The notes: a model not told the origin generated them from the letters alone. Counted from the first letter of the stretch, positions 49,127 to 60,709 are shown. The stretch: 64,000 nucleotides of DNA from Gloeophyllum trabeum ATCC 11539 (GCF_000344685.1 NW_006920419.1:1009288-1073287), one strand, 5' to 3'. Made by a program: numbers and translations.

Positions 49127-49781
49127 TCAAGACGACGATGACTCTAGCTTCTCCAGCTGGCTGACCAGATCCTCCATGACATCCTTTGGTCTCCCCGCCG
49201 CCTGTGGACTCATAGATCCTGGCGGCGACTGTTGAGCGTTCGCTGGCCCCGCCGGAGGCGCACTTGTACTCTTTCGTATAGGCGTTGGCACGAGGGGCGC
49301 GGCAGACGGCTCGAATCCAGGTGCGACCTTCCGCAGGGCCTCACGCTTGCGGCGCTCCTTCTCTTCATCGCGAGCACGTAGGTACGCTTCCCGTCTGGCG
49401 GCGTGAGCAGCTAAGGTCGAGCGTCTTGCTGATTCGAGAGTAATGATGTGGGGCTCCAGAGTGAATGGGTAGACGAACTGTTTGGCGTTAATTGGAAACG
49501 CGAAGGAATGGGACAGCACCACGAACATATGCGTTCACATCGTCTGGCAATGGGTGAAGATCCGGTGGTAATTCGACCTATAGCAACTCCATCAAAGTTG
49601 TAGGCGCAAGATCCCGATTCTTCAGGTACGACGCACTGGACGAGGAACTCGGAGACTTGGTGACTTGATTAATGGGACATGAGCCGCTGCTGCGTATTGC
49701 GATTGCGCTGGGTAAACGTACCACAGGAAATCAGCTTCGACTATAAGTAATTCGAGAATCTCGCTTACATTGTTCTTGCAT
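49127..49781 (-). CDS. Small conserved-looking protein of unknown function
   Basis: About 185 residues in four exons. The start MQEQ (49779-49781) runs by a GTAAGC donor into FEADFLWYVYPAQSQYAAAA, then RVPRP | VELPPDLHPLPDDVNAY | FVYPFTLEPHIITLESARRS (bars mark introns, both in phase 0). A charged, probably coiled helix follows (ARREAYLRARDEEKERRKRE), then a Pro/Ser/Ala-rich linker and a final MEDLVSQLEKLESSSS. The PPDLHPLPDDV...FVYPFTLEPH segment looks like a conserved core, but I do not know the family. No signal peptide or membrane segment. Convergent with the acyltransferase, 131 bp apart. Confidence 0.6.
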
Positions 49782-50098
49782 ATCTGTTGGTATCTACTCG
49801 AATAACGAATGTTCCAGGAGGACGACAAGGTCTGGCTTTGTGGCGACTGCGAAGGTCCAGGTTATGTCCGAATAACCCGAATTCACGTGACTTTGCAATC
49901 GAGTCACTCTCCCGAAAACTATGGTGTATTTATTGCGAGTCTCTCTGTCTGTCCCGCAATGTCGCAACTGCATCTGCAATAGGTATTTTCTGTTTTCCAT
50001 GTTGTGTCTCGCATAGCTCTGTATTACTTGGACATTGTTTGCTTCCTTGCTTGCTTTATCTATCTTTCCTGGACAATTCGACCTAGCAAAACTTGACC

Positions 50099-52316
50099 AT
50101 GTCGGGACCCCCTTCTCCGAGCTCATCTACCTCTTCGCTCTCTGACAACACCATGCCCGGGACGCCACCGAATCTGCACCAGAATAGCATCGATCCCGAT
50201 GCGAAGTGGCTGGTGCAGAAGTACGGTGGCACGAGCGTCGGAAAGTTCGCGACCAAGATCGCGCAGGACATAGTCTCGTACGTCGTGATCCAATGATCGA
50301 CCGTCTTCATCTTTAACACGCTCTATGGTTCATCCGGATTAGTGGCTACCTGGATCAGAACAAGGTAGTCATTGTATGTTCAGCGCGGTCGGGCAAGACA
50401 AAAGCACTCGGGACCACCAATCTGCTGCTCCGAGCCGCATCCGAAGCCTTGCAGCGCAATCCTGCGCCTTCGATACCTAGCACGCCGGGCACGGTCACTC
50501 CAGCATGGATGAACGGCTTTACGCGACAGTCCAGTCCCTCGTCCCCCGTGTCTGGCTCGCCGTCCCCGTTCTCATCCTTCAACCTGGGATCGGCCAGCGC
50601 AAGACATCAGCCGTTGTTCAGTGCGACTGTTGATACTATTCGTGCTGACCATCTGAGCGCCGCGAGGACGTCCATCAAGAATGCTGCTGTTTTACGCGAC
50701 ATCGAGACGGAAATTGAAGCTGATTGCGAGGCCCTGCGGGCCTTCCTATTCGCGGCTCAAGTATGTAGTACGAGAATTGAATGGGACCTATCTGACGAAG
50801 ACATGTCAAGGTCATAGACGAAATCTCACCTCGCTCGAAGGACAGCATCGTCGGATTTGGCGAGCGCCTCGCATGCAAGCTCATGACCGCCGTCCTGAGG
50901 GACAACGGCGTCGACGCAGAATTCGTCTCGCTGGAGAACGTCGTGCCCCCGATGGAAGAACGGGACTCCTCGCAGACCGAAGCGCTGGACCAGTCCTTCT
51001 ACGACCGAGTAGCCCAAGCCGTCGGCGAGCGCATCAAGCTGTGCAGCCCGCGGGTGCCTGTCGTGACAGGTAAATCCCACCAACGCCTTCCTGACGTTTA
51101 TGTCTGACACCGCTGCTTAAGGTTTCTTCGGCCCTGTACCTGGCTCGCTACTCCGCCAAGTTGGCCGCGGGTACACGGACCTGCTAGCGGCCCTGGCTGC
51201 GGTGGGCCTGGAGGCGTCGGAGCTGCAGATATGGAAAGAGGTCGACGGGATCTTTACCGCCGACCCGCGCAAGGTGCCCACCGCGCGGCTCATACCGATC
51301 ATCTCGCCGGACGAGGCGGCGGAGCTGACGTACTACGGGAGCGAGGTCGTGCACCCGTTCACGATGGAGCAGGTATTGTCGTCTATAGCACTCGCGGGAG
51401 GTGAGGTCTGATGGTGGCGTAGGTTATCCGTCGGAAGATTCCTATACGGATCAAGAACGTCGAGAATCCGAAAGGGGGAGGGACGGTCATTTATCCCGAC
51501 TCCGACGTAGATGCGCCGCAACTCCAGCAGGAGCTCGAAGCGGATCCGTTCCGCGGGGCGATCCTGGAGGAGCCTGTCTCATTAGAAGCCCTGCAGGACT
51601 TGTCCGTCGCTGCAGAGGAACACCCGCACAAGCGACTGCCCACTGCTGTGACGATCAAGGAGAACATAGTAGTCCTGAACGTGAACTCGAATAGGAAGAG
51701 CGTCTCGCATGGCTTCCTGGCGGGCATCTTCGGGACGCTTGATAGGTTCGGAGTCGTGGTCGATTTGATCAGCACCAGCGAGGTGCACGTCAGTATGGCC
51801 ATCGAGGACCAGGGGTTGGATAAAAAGCTGCTAGACAGGCTCATAAAGGAGCTGCGCAAGAGCGGCTCAGTGAGTCCTGACCCGTCTCTCAGGCTTGTCT
51901 GTTCCATCCTGATCAGTCATCCCATGCAGGTTTCGGCCCACCGCGACATGGCTATCCTGTCGCTCGTCGGGAAACAAATGCGCAATATGGTCGGCATTGC
52001 TGGCAGGATGTTCACAACGCTTGCCCAGGGAAATGTGAATATCGAGATGATCAGCCAGGGGGCCAGCGAGATCAACATTTCTTGTGTGATTGACGGCAGG
52101 GACGCTGTCAAGGCGTTGAACTTGATACACCAGAGCTGTTTACAGATCAGGTCTGACGGGGGACGAGCAAAAGGTGCGCCTCCATCAACTACGAGGAGAC
52201 GTATCGATTCTTACACGGTTGCTTGTGATAAGGGCCATATCTGTTTTAGATCTGCATTGGGGTATAGAGTAGGGCTGTCGGTGCTGTCTGCCATCCAACT
52301 GGCAGGCAGCGGGTAG
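50099..52316 (+). CDS. HOM3: Aspartate kinase
   Basis: Phosphorylates L-aspartate, the first step towards threonine, methionine and homoserine. The ATG at 50099 (MSGPPSPSSSTSSLSDN) precedes the nucleotide-binding opening WLVQKYGGTSVGKFATKI. Then VVIVCSARSGKTKALGTTNL, a Ser/Pro-rich insert (about 50460-50580), FGERLACKLMTAVLRDNGVD, the substrate-side segment GFFGPVPGSLLRQVGRGYTD, ELQIWKEVDGIFTADPRKVP and ELTYYGSEVVHPFTMEQVIR. Two ACT domains follow: VTIKENIVVLNVNSNRKSVS and MAILSLVGKQMRNMVGIAGR, which bind the feedback inhibitor threonine in the yeast enzyme. The frame after ALNLIHQSCLQIR runs to a stop at 52314-52316; a late intron could give an earlier end. About six short introns. It looks functional. 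Confidence 0.93.
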
Positions 52317-52381
52317 AAGTCAAAATACTTGTAGAATAGTAGTCAGGACCGGTGTGGTCTAATGCTGCCATCCAACTGGCA
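52289..52381 (+). repeat. Two copies of a 16-bp imperfect hairpin
   Basis: TGCCATCCAACTGGCA at 52289-52304 and 52366-52381; TGCCA and TGGCA can pair around a six-base loop. It overlaps the end of the aspartate kinase frame and the region just after it. Confidence 0.6.
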
Positions 52382-53453
52382 AGGGCGCCGCCATTCGCGA
52401 CACTTTTCTGTATTTTTGAGATCGTATATGGTGCTTGCGGAACGCGGGGCACCAGATTGCTGCCCGGACTCTGATTTAGAGGCCTTATCAAGGCGGCGAT
52501 TTGACGGCAGAAGATACGGTTTAGACGATGCTTCTCCGAGGATATCTTCCGGAGGCAAATGCGCTAGAAGCACGGACTGACGTCGTCGTTCCAGACAGAT
52601 TTGTTCTGGCGGAATGGATGTGTGGCTATGTGTGGGGAGAGACGTGCTCTTCCTCTGAAGCTCATTCCAGGCGATATCGCGCGACTCCCACGCGAGCTGC
52701 GTGCGAGAGGTCCTCCGAGTCTTCGTGGAGACTTGAATGATGAATTTCCTCCGCGGTGGAATTTGAAGCGGATATCATATCGCATCAGATATTTTATTCG
52801 GCTTCGGGCAGGCGCCCGAGGAATGTGAGATGGGTAGACCCATATGGCCAAGGGAGGACCGGTGCTTGACCCAGTGTCGCAGCAGCTGGACAGGTGGCGT
52901 CTATAGTTCTGCTCTTTGTCTGCGCGCCCCTTGCACCCACAGTGCCTTCCCTGTTCCACAGCTGTTCTCGAACTTGGCCCGGGAATCCATGTCGTCTCGG
53001 TGCCTGGTGATCAGGCACTGTTAGCTACACGTGTATGCTATAGTTGATTGTGGCGGCGTATAAACAGGCGGGTTTCAGCGCGTCCTCTGCAGCGCGTATT
53101 ACGGTTGGGAAAAGTGGAGGAGAAACATATGCCATGGCGTAAGCGAACACAACATACGGCGTCCGCAGAGATGGGCGACGCGCACGGCTGTCGAACATTT
53201 CAAGAATTTGTGGGAAACGAGCCGCGAAGGACGCCGGATATGGGCATTGGAGCCCGGAGACGTGGGCCGGGAGGCGCCGACATTGCAGATATGTCGGTCG
53301 ATCGCACAACCGGGGTGTTGGTACCTGGCGGCGGTGTCTGAACAGCTCGTCCTCTCCGTCCTCGTCGTGGACTCTGTGGACCGCTGGACCGAAACCCACC
53401 GTCCGTCCGCATATCCATCACCATCGTCCGCCCTCCCGTCAAGCCTGCCCATA
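52382..53453. other. Intergenic region, no gene seen
   Basis: Space between aspartate kinase and the G-alpha gene, both rightward. Frames of up to 131 codons (52564-52959, minus) have no recognisable domain. It should contain the G-alpha promoter; a pyrimidine-rich stretch lies at 53,340-53,450. Confidence 0.55.
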
Positions 53454-56213
53454 ATGCCCTCCATACGTGTCGGGAACAGCGACGACCCCTTCGAGCACAT
53501 TATGCGCCCCCCTCCAGACGAAACCCCAGAGCAGAAGGCTGAGCGGCTTAGGAGGGAGGAGGAGGCGAAGCGGATCAGCCAACAAATCGACGAAAGTATC
53601 AAGATGGAGAGAATTGAGAGGAAGAAGAAGAGGGTGGTCAGGCTGCTGCTGCTAGGCCAGAGCGAAAGTGGTGCGTGCAATGGCCCCTTTGCCGCATTAT
53701 TGCTGGAGTAACGTCGGCTATTAATTGCAGGGAAATCGACAACGCTACGGCGTAAGTGTCGATTCAGCCATTCAGCTTCGGATAAGTACCGTCTGGCGAA
53801 AGTTACAGTGCTGACGGAGGCTCCTGTTCGCAGAGTTCCAGCGTCTGTACACGCCGACGGCGTTCAGACAGGAGCGAGTCCTCTGGCGCTCCGTAATCCA
53901 ATTAAATCTCATAAGATCGATACGCACAATCCTCGACGCGCTGCCCTCCTCGTCCGGTCACTCCTCCTACCCCCATTCTCCTCCGCGCTACACTTCCCGC
54001 TCGAACTCCCTCTCCGACTACCATCGCACTACAAATGGGCACCCCCGCCATCACACCAAGTCCGACTACTCGCGCTCCCCCTCCCGAAAGCGCTCGCCAA
54101 AGTACGCGCACCACCACTCCACCCCTTCCCACCACATGGTCAGCAGCACCTCGCAGACGCGCTCGTACGGCAGCGCGACGCTCGATATCTTCGAGGAGGA
54201 CCGGGAGTCCTCGCCGCCGCCCGACGCCTCGTCGTCCTACACCGCTTTCACCGCAGACTACGACTCTGACGAGCGAATATTGGCAGCACTGGGCTCGCCT
54301 GCCTTGCCTGAGATCCGGGAGCGCCTCGAGGTCCTCAGGGATGTGGAACATTCTTTGATTAGGATGCTCACCGTCGAGCCGCCACGAGAAGGCGAGGCGG
54401 TGGACTTCGACGACGAAGAGCGCGGCAGGTGGGCGCGCGGTAACGGCAAAGGTAAATGGATTCTATCATTTTCTACAGATGAATATTTACGGCTGTATCC
54501 TCGCAGCAAAAGCCGTCGATTGCCCCACCACAAACGGTAACTGGCCATGGTCGGACCAGGAAGTCTACATCCGTCCTGGGACGGCGTGGAAGGGTGCCCT
54601 GGCCAAGCTCGTCCAGTCCATGGGCGATGCGGACGGCGACATCCCGCCCGTCCCGTCGCTCTCGAATTCCGTCACCACGCGCGCGACGACGACGGCGTCG
54701 TCGTCGCCCATCGACTTGTTCACCAATGCCGCGATGCAGAACGGCAGGCGGCCTTCGTACCCGGGGATGGAGGAGTCCCCGACGAGTGTATTGTACCGGC
54801 TGAGGGAGGATATTATGGCTTTATGGACGGACCGGGGGGTCAGGGAGGTCCTGAGGAGGCGGAAGCTCAGGCTGGAAGAAGGGCCTGGGTTGTAAGTAGT
54901 TCTGCGGTGTCGTTCGAGGGTTGCGTCAGGCTGACACTGTACGCTTGCGTCCGCAGCTTCTTGAACGACATCGAACGGGTAACTTCTCTGAAGTATACAC
55001 CGACGGAAGGTGCGTTAGCTAGTCATCGTTTGATGATGATTAGCGGTTTATCCTGGTATGCAGATGACGTGCTGAAGGCGCGGCTAAAAACCGTCGGGGT
55101 GTCAGAGTACAAATTCGAGATGGAGGCTAGCGCAGGTAAGGAGAGTGGCACCGAATGGCGGATCGTGGATGTCGGCGGGAGTCGTAGTCAGGTAAGTATA
55201 GCTGTCGAGTGCCGCATTCCTCCGATGGCTGATCTATCGTCTCATTTTCGTAGCGACGTAAGTGCCTTAGAGTAGCTTCGCTATGTATGAATACTAAGAA
55301 ATGTCGTAGCGACTTGGATGCCATTTTTCGACGATGGTCAGTATCTAGTGGTCTTCTTCCTGTCTTTTTGCTGACTCCTCCTGTGTTGTTCGACAGTCGA
55401 TGCTATCATTTTCCTTGCCCCGATATCTGGGTTCGACCAGGTGTTGACAGAAGATCGGAGCGTGAATCGGCTGGTTCGTACTCTTCTGATACCATGTTCT
55501 GTTGCAGGTATACTGACTCTTATCGTACAGGAGGACTCCGTTCTGCTATGGAAAGCCATTTGCTCGAATAAGCTGCTCGCGAACGTCGAGCTCGTGCTCT
55601 TCCTGAACAAGTGCGACATCCTCGATCAGAAACTGAAGAGCGGAGTCAGGTATGTACACCCTTCTCTGCGATGGATAATCATCAATTCGCCGGTCGTTCG
55701 CCCGATCTGATGTGGCATTTTTCATTTTTCATTCTGCAGATTGGCCAAGTACGTCCGGAGCTTCGGTGATCGACCTAATGATCTGGAGACGGCGAGCAAA
55801 TGTGAGTGGGCGAGTACATCTCCATGTAGTCGGGGCTGCTTGATCACGATCATGCGTGCTCCGCGGAGTCGTGATCCGGCGCGCCCGTACCTCTTGACCT
55901 GCCTGATGCTAATGACTTTACGTGATCACGACAGATTTCCGCAGTAAATTCAATGCTATACAGAGGGAGTATTCGCCGAACCCTCGGAAATTCTACGGTT
56001 TTTGTACTTCCGTGACGGTAAGGATTTGGCATGTGGCTGCTGTGGCTTTGATCACTGAACCCGCTTTGACTCAGGATACGACTACGACCGCTGGTATACT
56101 TGCGAGTGGTAAGGGTACTCCGTTGCTTCTGCTCCCGCATTTGACTGAGGGCCTTTCCTGCAGTTCGAGATATGGTAATTCGGCAGCACCTGAAGCAGTC
56201 TAAGCTGCTTTGA
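53454..56213 (+). CDS. Atypical heterotrimeric G-protein alpha subunit
   Basis: A GTP-binding signalling subunit. From the ATG at 53454: MPSIRVGNSDDPFEHIMRPP, a charged helix, then G1 GQSESGKSTTLRQFQRLYTP (P-loop near residue 68; usual form GAGESGKS). A long Ser/Thr/Pro/His-rich insert follows inside the helical domain (about 53,950-54,800, over 200 residues). Then FFLNDIERV, switch I DDVLKARLKTVGVSEYKF (Arg and Thr kept), G3 DVGGSRSQ in place of DVGGQRSE, DDVDAIIFLAPISGFDQVL, G4 FLNKCDIL, KFYGFCTSVTDT (G5, like TCATDT) and the tail QHLKQSKLL, ending at 56211-56213. More than ten short introns all keep frame, so it is under constraint. Odd: residue 2 is Pro, so no N-myristoylation; the Gln that drives GTP hydrolysis is Ser; one exon has four nucleotides. 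Confidence 0.9.
55254..55257 (+). other. Four-nucleotide microexon of the G-alpha gene
   Basis: CGAC lies between a TTTTCGTAG acceptor and a GTAAGTG donor. The flanking introns would be 55192-55253 (62 nt) and 55258-55309 (52 nt, branch-like TACTAAG). Exon DVGGSRSQ ends in phase 0 and the exon reading TWMPFFDD needs phase 1, so exactly these four bases restore the frame and give GGSRSQRPTW, the same length as GGQRSERKKW in ordinary G-alpha. Confidence 0.7.
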
Positions 56214-57614
56214 TTCTTGCGGTTCTCCCAATCGGAGCGGCGAGCTTACCTTTCTGGTTCTGCAAGCGGAAGATGACTTTTTATGACCTTCTACGTACGG
56301 ATTAATGGTTATTGGGGCGACACCTTACCATTTGGTGCTTTGGTGCGGGGACCATCAGCGGAAACTCGTCTTGCTTGTGCTCGTCATGACGGCGGACTCC
56401 TCTCGCGACGCACTTGCTTTACCCCTGTCATTTATGTCCTTGATTTGGCGTGGTATATACCTGTTGTATACATACAGTACTACTATGATGTTTGTTACTT
56501 AGCCACAGCTGCTCTGCTGCATAGAGGCATTCTGTGGATCTGTGCCATTCTAATATGCGTCGGTTAATGATTATTGTGTTTGCTTGCTATACTTGGGTGT
56601 GTCAGACAGGCCGTGTGCGTCGGGTGATGGGATATCTTGGAACCCTCACATAGACGCGGCAGGCAAGATTGGGAGAAGCTGACAGCCGCCGGCCCAACTA
56701 TATCATCATAGCACAGGGAGCGTGGCTTCCATCCTCGTCCAGGAGGACAGCATCCATGGCAGAGAATCTGATGCATTCTTCGGACCGCAAATAACATGCC
56801 GCCGCGAGATGCTGGGGAGTGACTACGAACTTGAGATCGCCGGACTCCTGAGAAAAGTGGCTGCAATATACAAAATCAAGGTGCAAACCATCGAATACCG
56901 CGGGAGAAGAAGGTCATACTTCTAGGTTGAGGATGACCCGGATTTGTATTTCCCTTCCTGAAAGTACGTCGATGAAGTCTGAACAATCGAGTTCCACTGG
57001 CCGTATTTGCAATGGTCAGTCTTAGCCAAAAGATGCGAGCACAGTACTTACCTGGTTCCGGACAAAGGTACTCTGCCTTCTCCCTTCACATATCGAGCGC
57101 TGGTTGATTTCAACGCTCAGGATTCAGATCACTGGCAGTCAACTTCGAGGGTCCTCATAGGCACCAGTGCCTGCCCATAGTTCTGGTGCACTCGTCAACC
57201 TATAGATAGGCTGACCTATTATTCGTACTGATCCCACCGTGGGATAAGTTATATCGGTCAGTAAGGCAGTATCAAGTAGCCAACCCGTCGGGCAGTTCCA
57301 ATTGCAATCTACAAGATGTGGATCGATGCCAGGTGAACTGTTCGACGACGTGTGAATTCACCGGAGAAATATGCATAACAGTGTACATACCATGCAGGCC
57401 GCAGTGCATGCGTATGGACGGTATCCCCGAACTTGAAGCTTGAAGCTTGAAGCCACAAACACAAAACACGATGCCGGGAGAAGCCGCGCGAACGTGGATC
57501 ATAAGGCGGCATTCTCACGCCCTCCATGCCACAAATGGCCTAACAATGGCGGACTAAGTACCTCGCCGCCCTGCTTCTTCGGATCCGGCAGGTCGAGTCA
57601 CCACCGACGCCCGC
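56214..57614. other. Intergenic region, no gene seen
   Basis: 1.4 kb with only short frames. Three tandem TTGAAGC units lie near 57,430-57,453. The promoter of the Hsp20-domain gene should be here. Confidence 0.55.
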
Positions 57615-57620
57615 TATATA
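57615..57620 (+). promoter_or_regulatory. TATA-like box before the Hsp20-domain gene
   Basis: TATATA, 19-24 bp before the first ATG (57639) and about 40 bp before the second in-frame ATG (57660). The closeness favours use of the second ATG. Confidence 0.35.
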
Positions 57621-57638
57621 CGTGGCGACGGTGGGAGC

Positions 57639-58819
57639 ATGTCGCCCCCCTTCCTTCCAATGGCATACAACTACACGTACGGTGACCATGGACATTATTC
57701 GACAGCGCCAACAACGCCGACGACGTACGCAAGCCCTTGGAGCGAGCAAGACCAAACACTCGACCCGCAGCAGCCTCCGGCCTACCAACCGCCGCAGACG
57801 GTACAACTCGAAGAGACTGTTCCTGTTGCACCTAGTCAGTCGCGATACGGCGGGTATAGTGCTGAGACCAGCCATGCTGGTAGACCAACATATTCTGCGC
57901 CTGGCGGTGATACCGCTGGTGTCGCGTCAGAGGACGCCAGGATGCGTCTTGGCTTAGACACGACGCGTCCTAGAACAACCCTGCCTGTGAGGACGTCGCC
58001 GCGCGGCAGACATGCCACGCAGGTGTCCCACCCTTATAGACGGCCGTCGCACGCTCAAGGCGGCGCGACGGAGACAGCGTCTGGCAGTGGTAGCAGAGCT
58101 CAAGCTCGTCGTTTAACTGACGATCTGAGGAGTCTTGCTGTGGGGCTTACGCCCGGGTCTACTACTACTGTGTCGTGCCCCGCGCAGGGTCGCCGCCCGA
58201 ATACAGCCTCGTCTGGTATTACTTCTGGTTATCGAGCAGCGAGGTACGCTCTTGTGATATTCTCGACCCGTAGGATGTCCCCTGAGGGACATCGCAATCT
58301 CCATCTCTGATATGCAGTTCGCCTCTTGCCACAACAGCGCCATCTGTCGGAGAAGATGCCCAACCTCAGCAACAGCTTTTGGATGGTGCTACAGGGAAAC
58401 GGTGGAACATTCGAACCGACGTACACTTCAACGCAGAGAACAACACGATGACCGCCATGTTCGAGATACCCGGCATACAAAAGTCTGACCTGACAATAAC
58501 GCTGGCAAGGTGCCCGTACAGCAGAGTGAAGCAAGTCACAGTCAGAGGTATATCTAAGTCAGTTTTGCCCGACGACGCAGCAACAGACGGATTTTTCACC
58601 ACCCGCGAACGAAAGCACGGTGAATTCAAAAGGACACTCGTGGTTCCACACGATGCTCAGGTACGTCACCGCCGTTTCTCTCTTTCTTACTCACGGCGGA
58701 ATGGTGCACCACAGGCCAGCTCTATACGGGCACAGCTGAAGGATGGCATCCTCATTCTTCAAGTACCAGGTGGTACCCCAGCAGAGCCATTCGACCCAGA
58801 AGCTATCAATATTCATTGA
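57639..58819 (+). CDS. Hsp20/alpha-crystallin domain protein with long disordered N-terminus
   Basis: Small heat-shock-type chaperone domain on a much larger chain of about 340 residues. The N-terminal 200 residues are rich in Pro, Thr, Ser, Tyr and Arg (MAYNYTYGDHGHYSTAPTT, QQPPAYQPPQTVQ) and look disordered. The domain lies in exon 2: GKRWNIRTDVHFNAENNTMT, AMFEIPGIQKSDLTITL (the FEIPG strand), VTVRGISK, GEFKRTLVVPHDAQ, then after an intron SSIRAQLKDGILILQVPG (A-x-L-x-DG-I-L-x-[IL] signature) and a short tail ending INIH at 58819. Typical small Hsps have short N-termini and about 160-220 residues. The start is either 57639 or 57660 (MAYNYTYG). All signature strands of the fold are present. 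Confidence 0.82.
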
Positions 58820-59148
58820 ACCCTAATGCGCAATCCTATCTTCATGATCGCTCTGTTTATTCTGTACCAGGTTATCCTGCGCCATGGACTAATGCTATCG
58901 CTGCTCCCGCTCTAGATGTACTATAAACCCCGCAACCTCTGTATCTATATCCTGGCTGTCCTCGTTGCACTGTTTTCCTTCCTATTTTAGTAAAATTGAC
59001 CATAGTTGCCCTGACTCCTTTCCTCGTTATTGTATCCGGTGTCTTGATGCTCGATCAATGGATGTGGACGAGAGTCTCGCGCGCAGTACCGCTCAGATAC
59101 AACATGAGGACACGGGGTCGACTGGAAGTGGGTACAGGCTATGTGACG

Positions 59149-60709
59149 CTAGTCTGCTACGGCGTTGTCCATCTCAACATCTGCACGAGACTCTTCAGCT
59201 TGCTCCACGCTGAGATGTCCAGCGGCCCTCCATACGTTGCCCACAGTAGCTTTCCATAGTCGAACGCGTCCGTCATTTCCAGCTGACGACAGGACGGTTC
59301 TGTAGACCCAGTTCAGTCGGTTTCACATATCGAATCCATATCTTTTACGTACCCGGTAATATTCCACTCCACCCTCCCGACGGCGAGCCTTCGCAGCAAG
59401 GTTACTTGACTTCATATGCTAATCCCGAGAAAGCACTCACTTATGGTCGTCAAAATCTGCAACGATATGAGCACTCCACCTCTCCTCATCATCATCCGTA
59501 CCCATGCTGATATCTATCGTCTGCGCAGGGGGCTTCACCTTCCATATTCGCACCCGACCGTCACGACTGCCGGTCGCGATCAAGTGATACGAGCGACCGC
59601 ACGAGGGCGCCCACGAAACAGAGGTCACGGCGTAGGCCGTTGGACCTTCCGCCTCCGACGACGCGCCCGACCGTTCTGATGCGTATGGGTCCAGTGCAAG
59701 GAGAGCTACCGGACGCCGTGTCGGCGATATTTGAATAATCTAGTGTATATGAGATTATGTCCCCCGACCTGGGTAGCAGCGGAAGCGTACCTTCACCACG
59801 CCACTCACACCCGCACCCGCAGCGATCAGCTCGCCCCAGTACTTGTCTTTACACCAGGATATACACCAACCGCCGTCGGCTTCGCGGTTGCCCATGCCCG
59901 GGCGCGAGGGGGGCTGAGATTGCTGCAGAGCAGTGGCTACGAGGCTCGCGTTGGGACCCTCGAGGGACGAGTGCGTTTGTGTGGGGGTAGACTGGGCCAA
60001 TGTGTGTGACAAGGACGTGGGAGGGGGCGTTGATGAGGGGATAGCATGAACATCGATTTCTTCGGAGAGCTGCCAGGTCGTGAGCGAGGGTTGTTCGAGG
60101 CATTCGTAGATTCGGAGGTAATTGTCAGATGCTATGGAGGCCTACGAGGACGTCAATACACCACGAAAAGTCTGGAGATTATTGACGGACGAGCTTTAGA
60201 CCGAAATGGCGCGGCGCAAACTCAACAGCTCGTACTGTTCCTTTTGCGTCTACCAGCGTCGCCCGCTCAACCCAACGTGAAGTCGCCGACGAAGGCCCAC
60301 TTCCATTAGGCTGCGGGTCGGCCTCAACAGATGTCTCCTCCCATACTTTGACGGTGCGGTCGAAGGAAGAAGAGGCTACTATCGAGCCGAATTCTGGATG
60401 AGCCCAGTGGACCTTCGACACCGCAGCATCGTGTGCCTGGGTACCAACACTTTCAGGGCAGAGACAAGTATGAGCACGGACGGTAACCACCTTCCAGTCA
60501 TCATCAGCATCCCAGGTTCCAGTGGTCTCGTCCAGTCTCCATATCTTGATCCTACGCGAGCATAATGTGTAAGGGACACGCTAAGGTCGTTCGAAGGGAG
60601 TAGACCTTTGGTCGAGGCTGCACGTCGCCAATCGCAGTCCATAGAAGTCGTATGACGCGTCTGTCACCAAGTCATTATGTGCGCTTTCTATCAGTCCCGA
60701 CTGAATCAT
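59149..60709 (-). CDS. SEH1: Nucleoporin SEH1, WD40 protein
   Basis: A beta-propeller subunit shared by the nuclear-pore Y complex (Nup84/Nup107) and the SEA/GATOR2 complex on the vacuole. The start at 60709 (MIQSGLIESAHNDLVTDASY) and DFYGLRLATCSLDQR form the first WD repeat as in Seh1 and Sec13. Then come AHDAAVSKVHWAHPEFGSIV, ASSSFDRTVKVWEE, WVERATLVDAKGTVRAVEF, APRHFGLKL, ASDNYLRIYECLEQPSLTTW, WCKDKYWGELIAAGAG, VTSVSWAPSCGRSYHLIATG, SRDGRVRIWKV and GRVRLWKATVGNVWRAAGH. A Thr/Ser/Pro-rich insert of about 60 residues (SSTPPPTSLSHTLAQSTPTQ region) lies between blades 3 and 4, longer than in yeast Seh1. Ends DVEMDNAVAD at 59149. Several short introns, all in frame. Confidence 0.9.
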
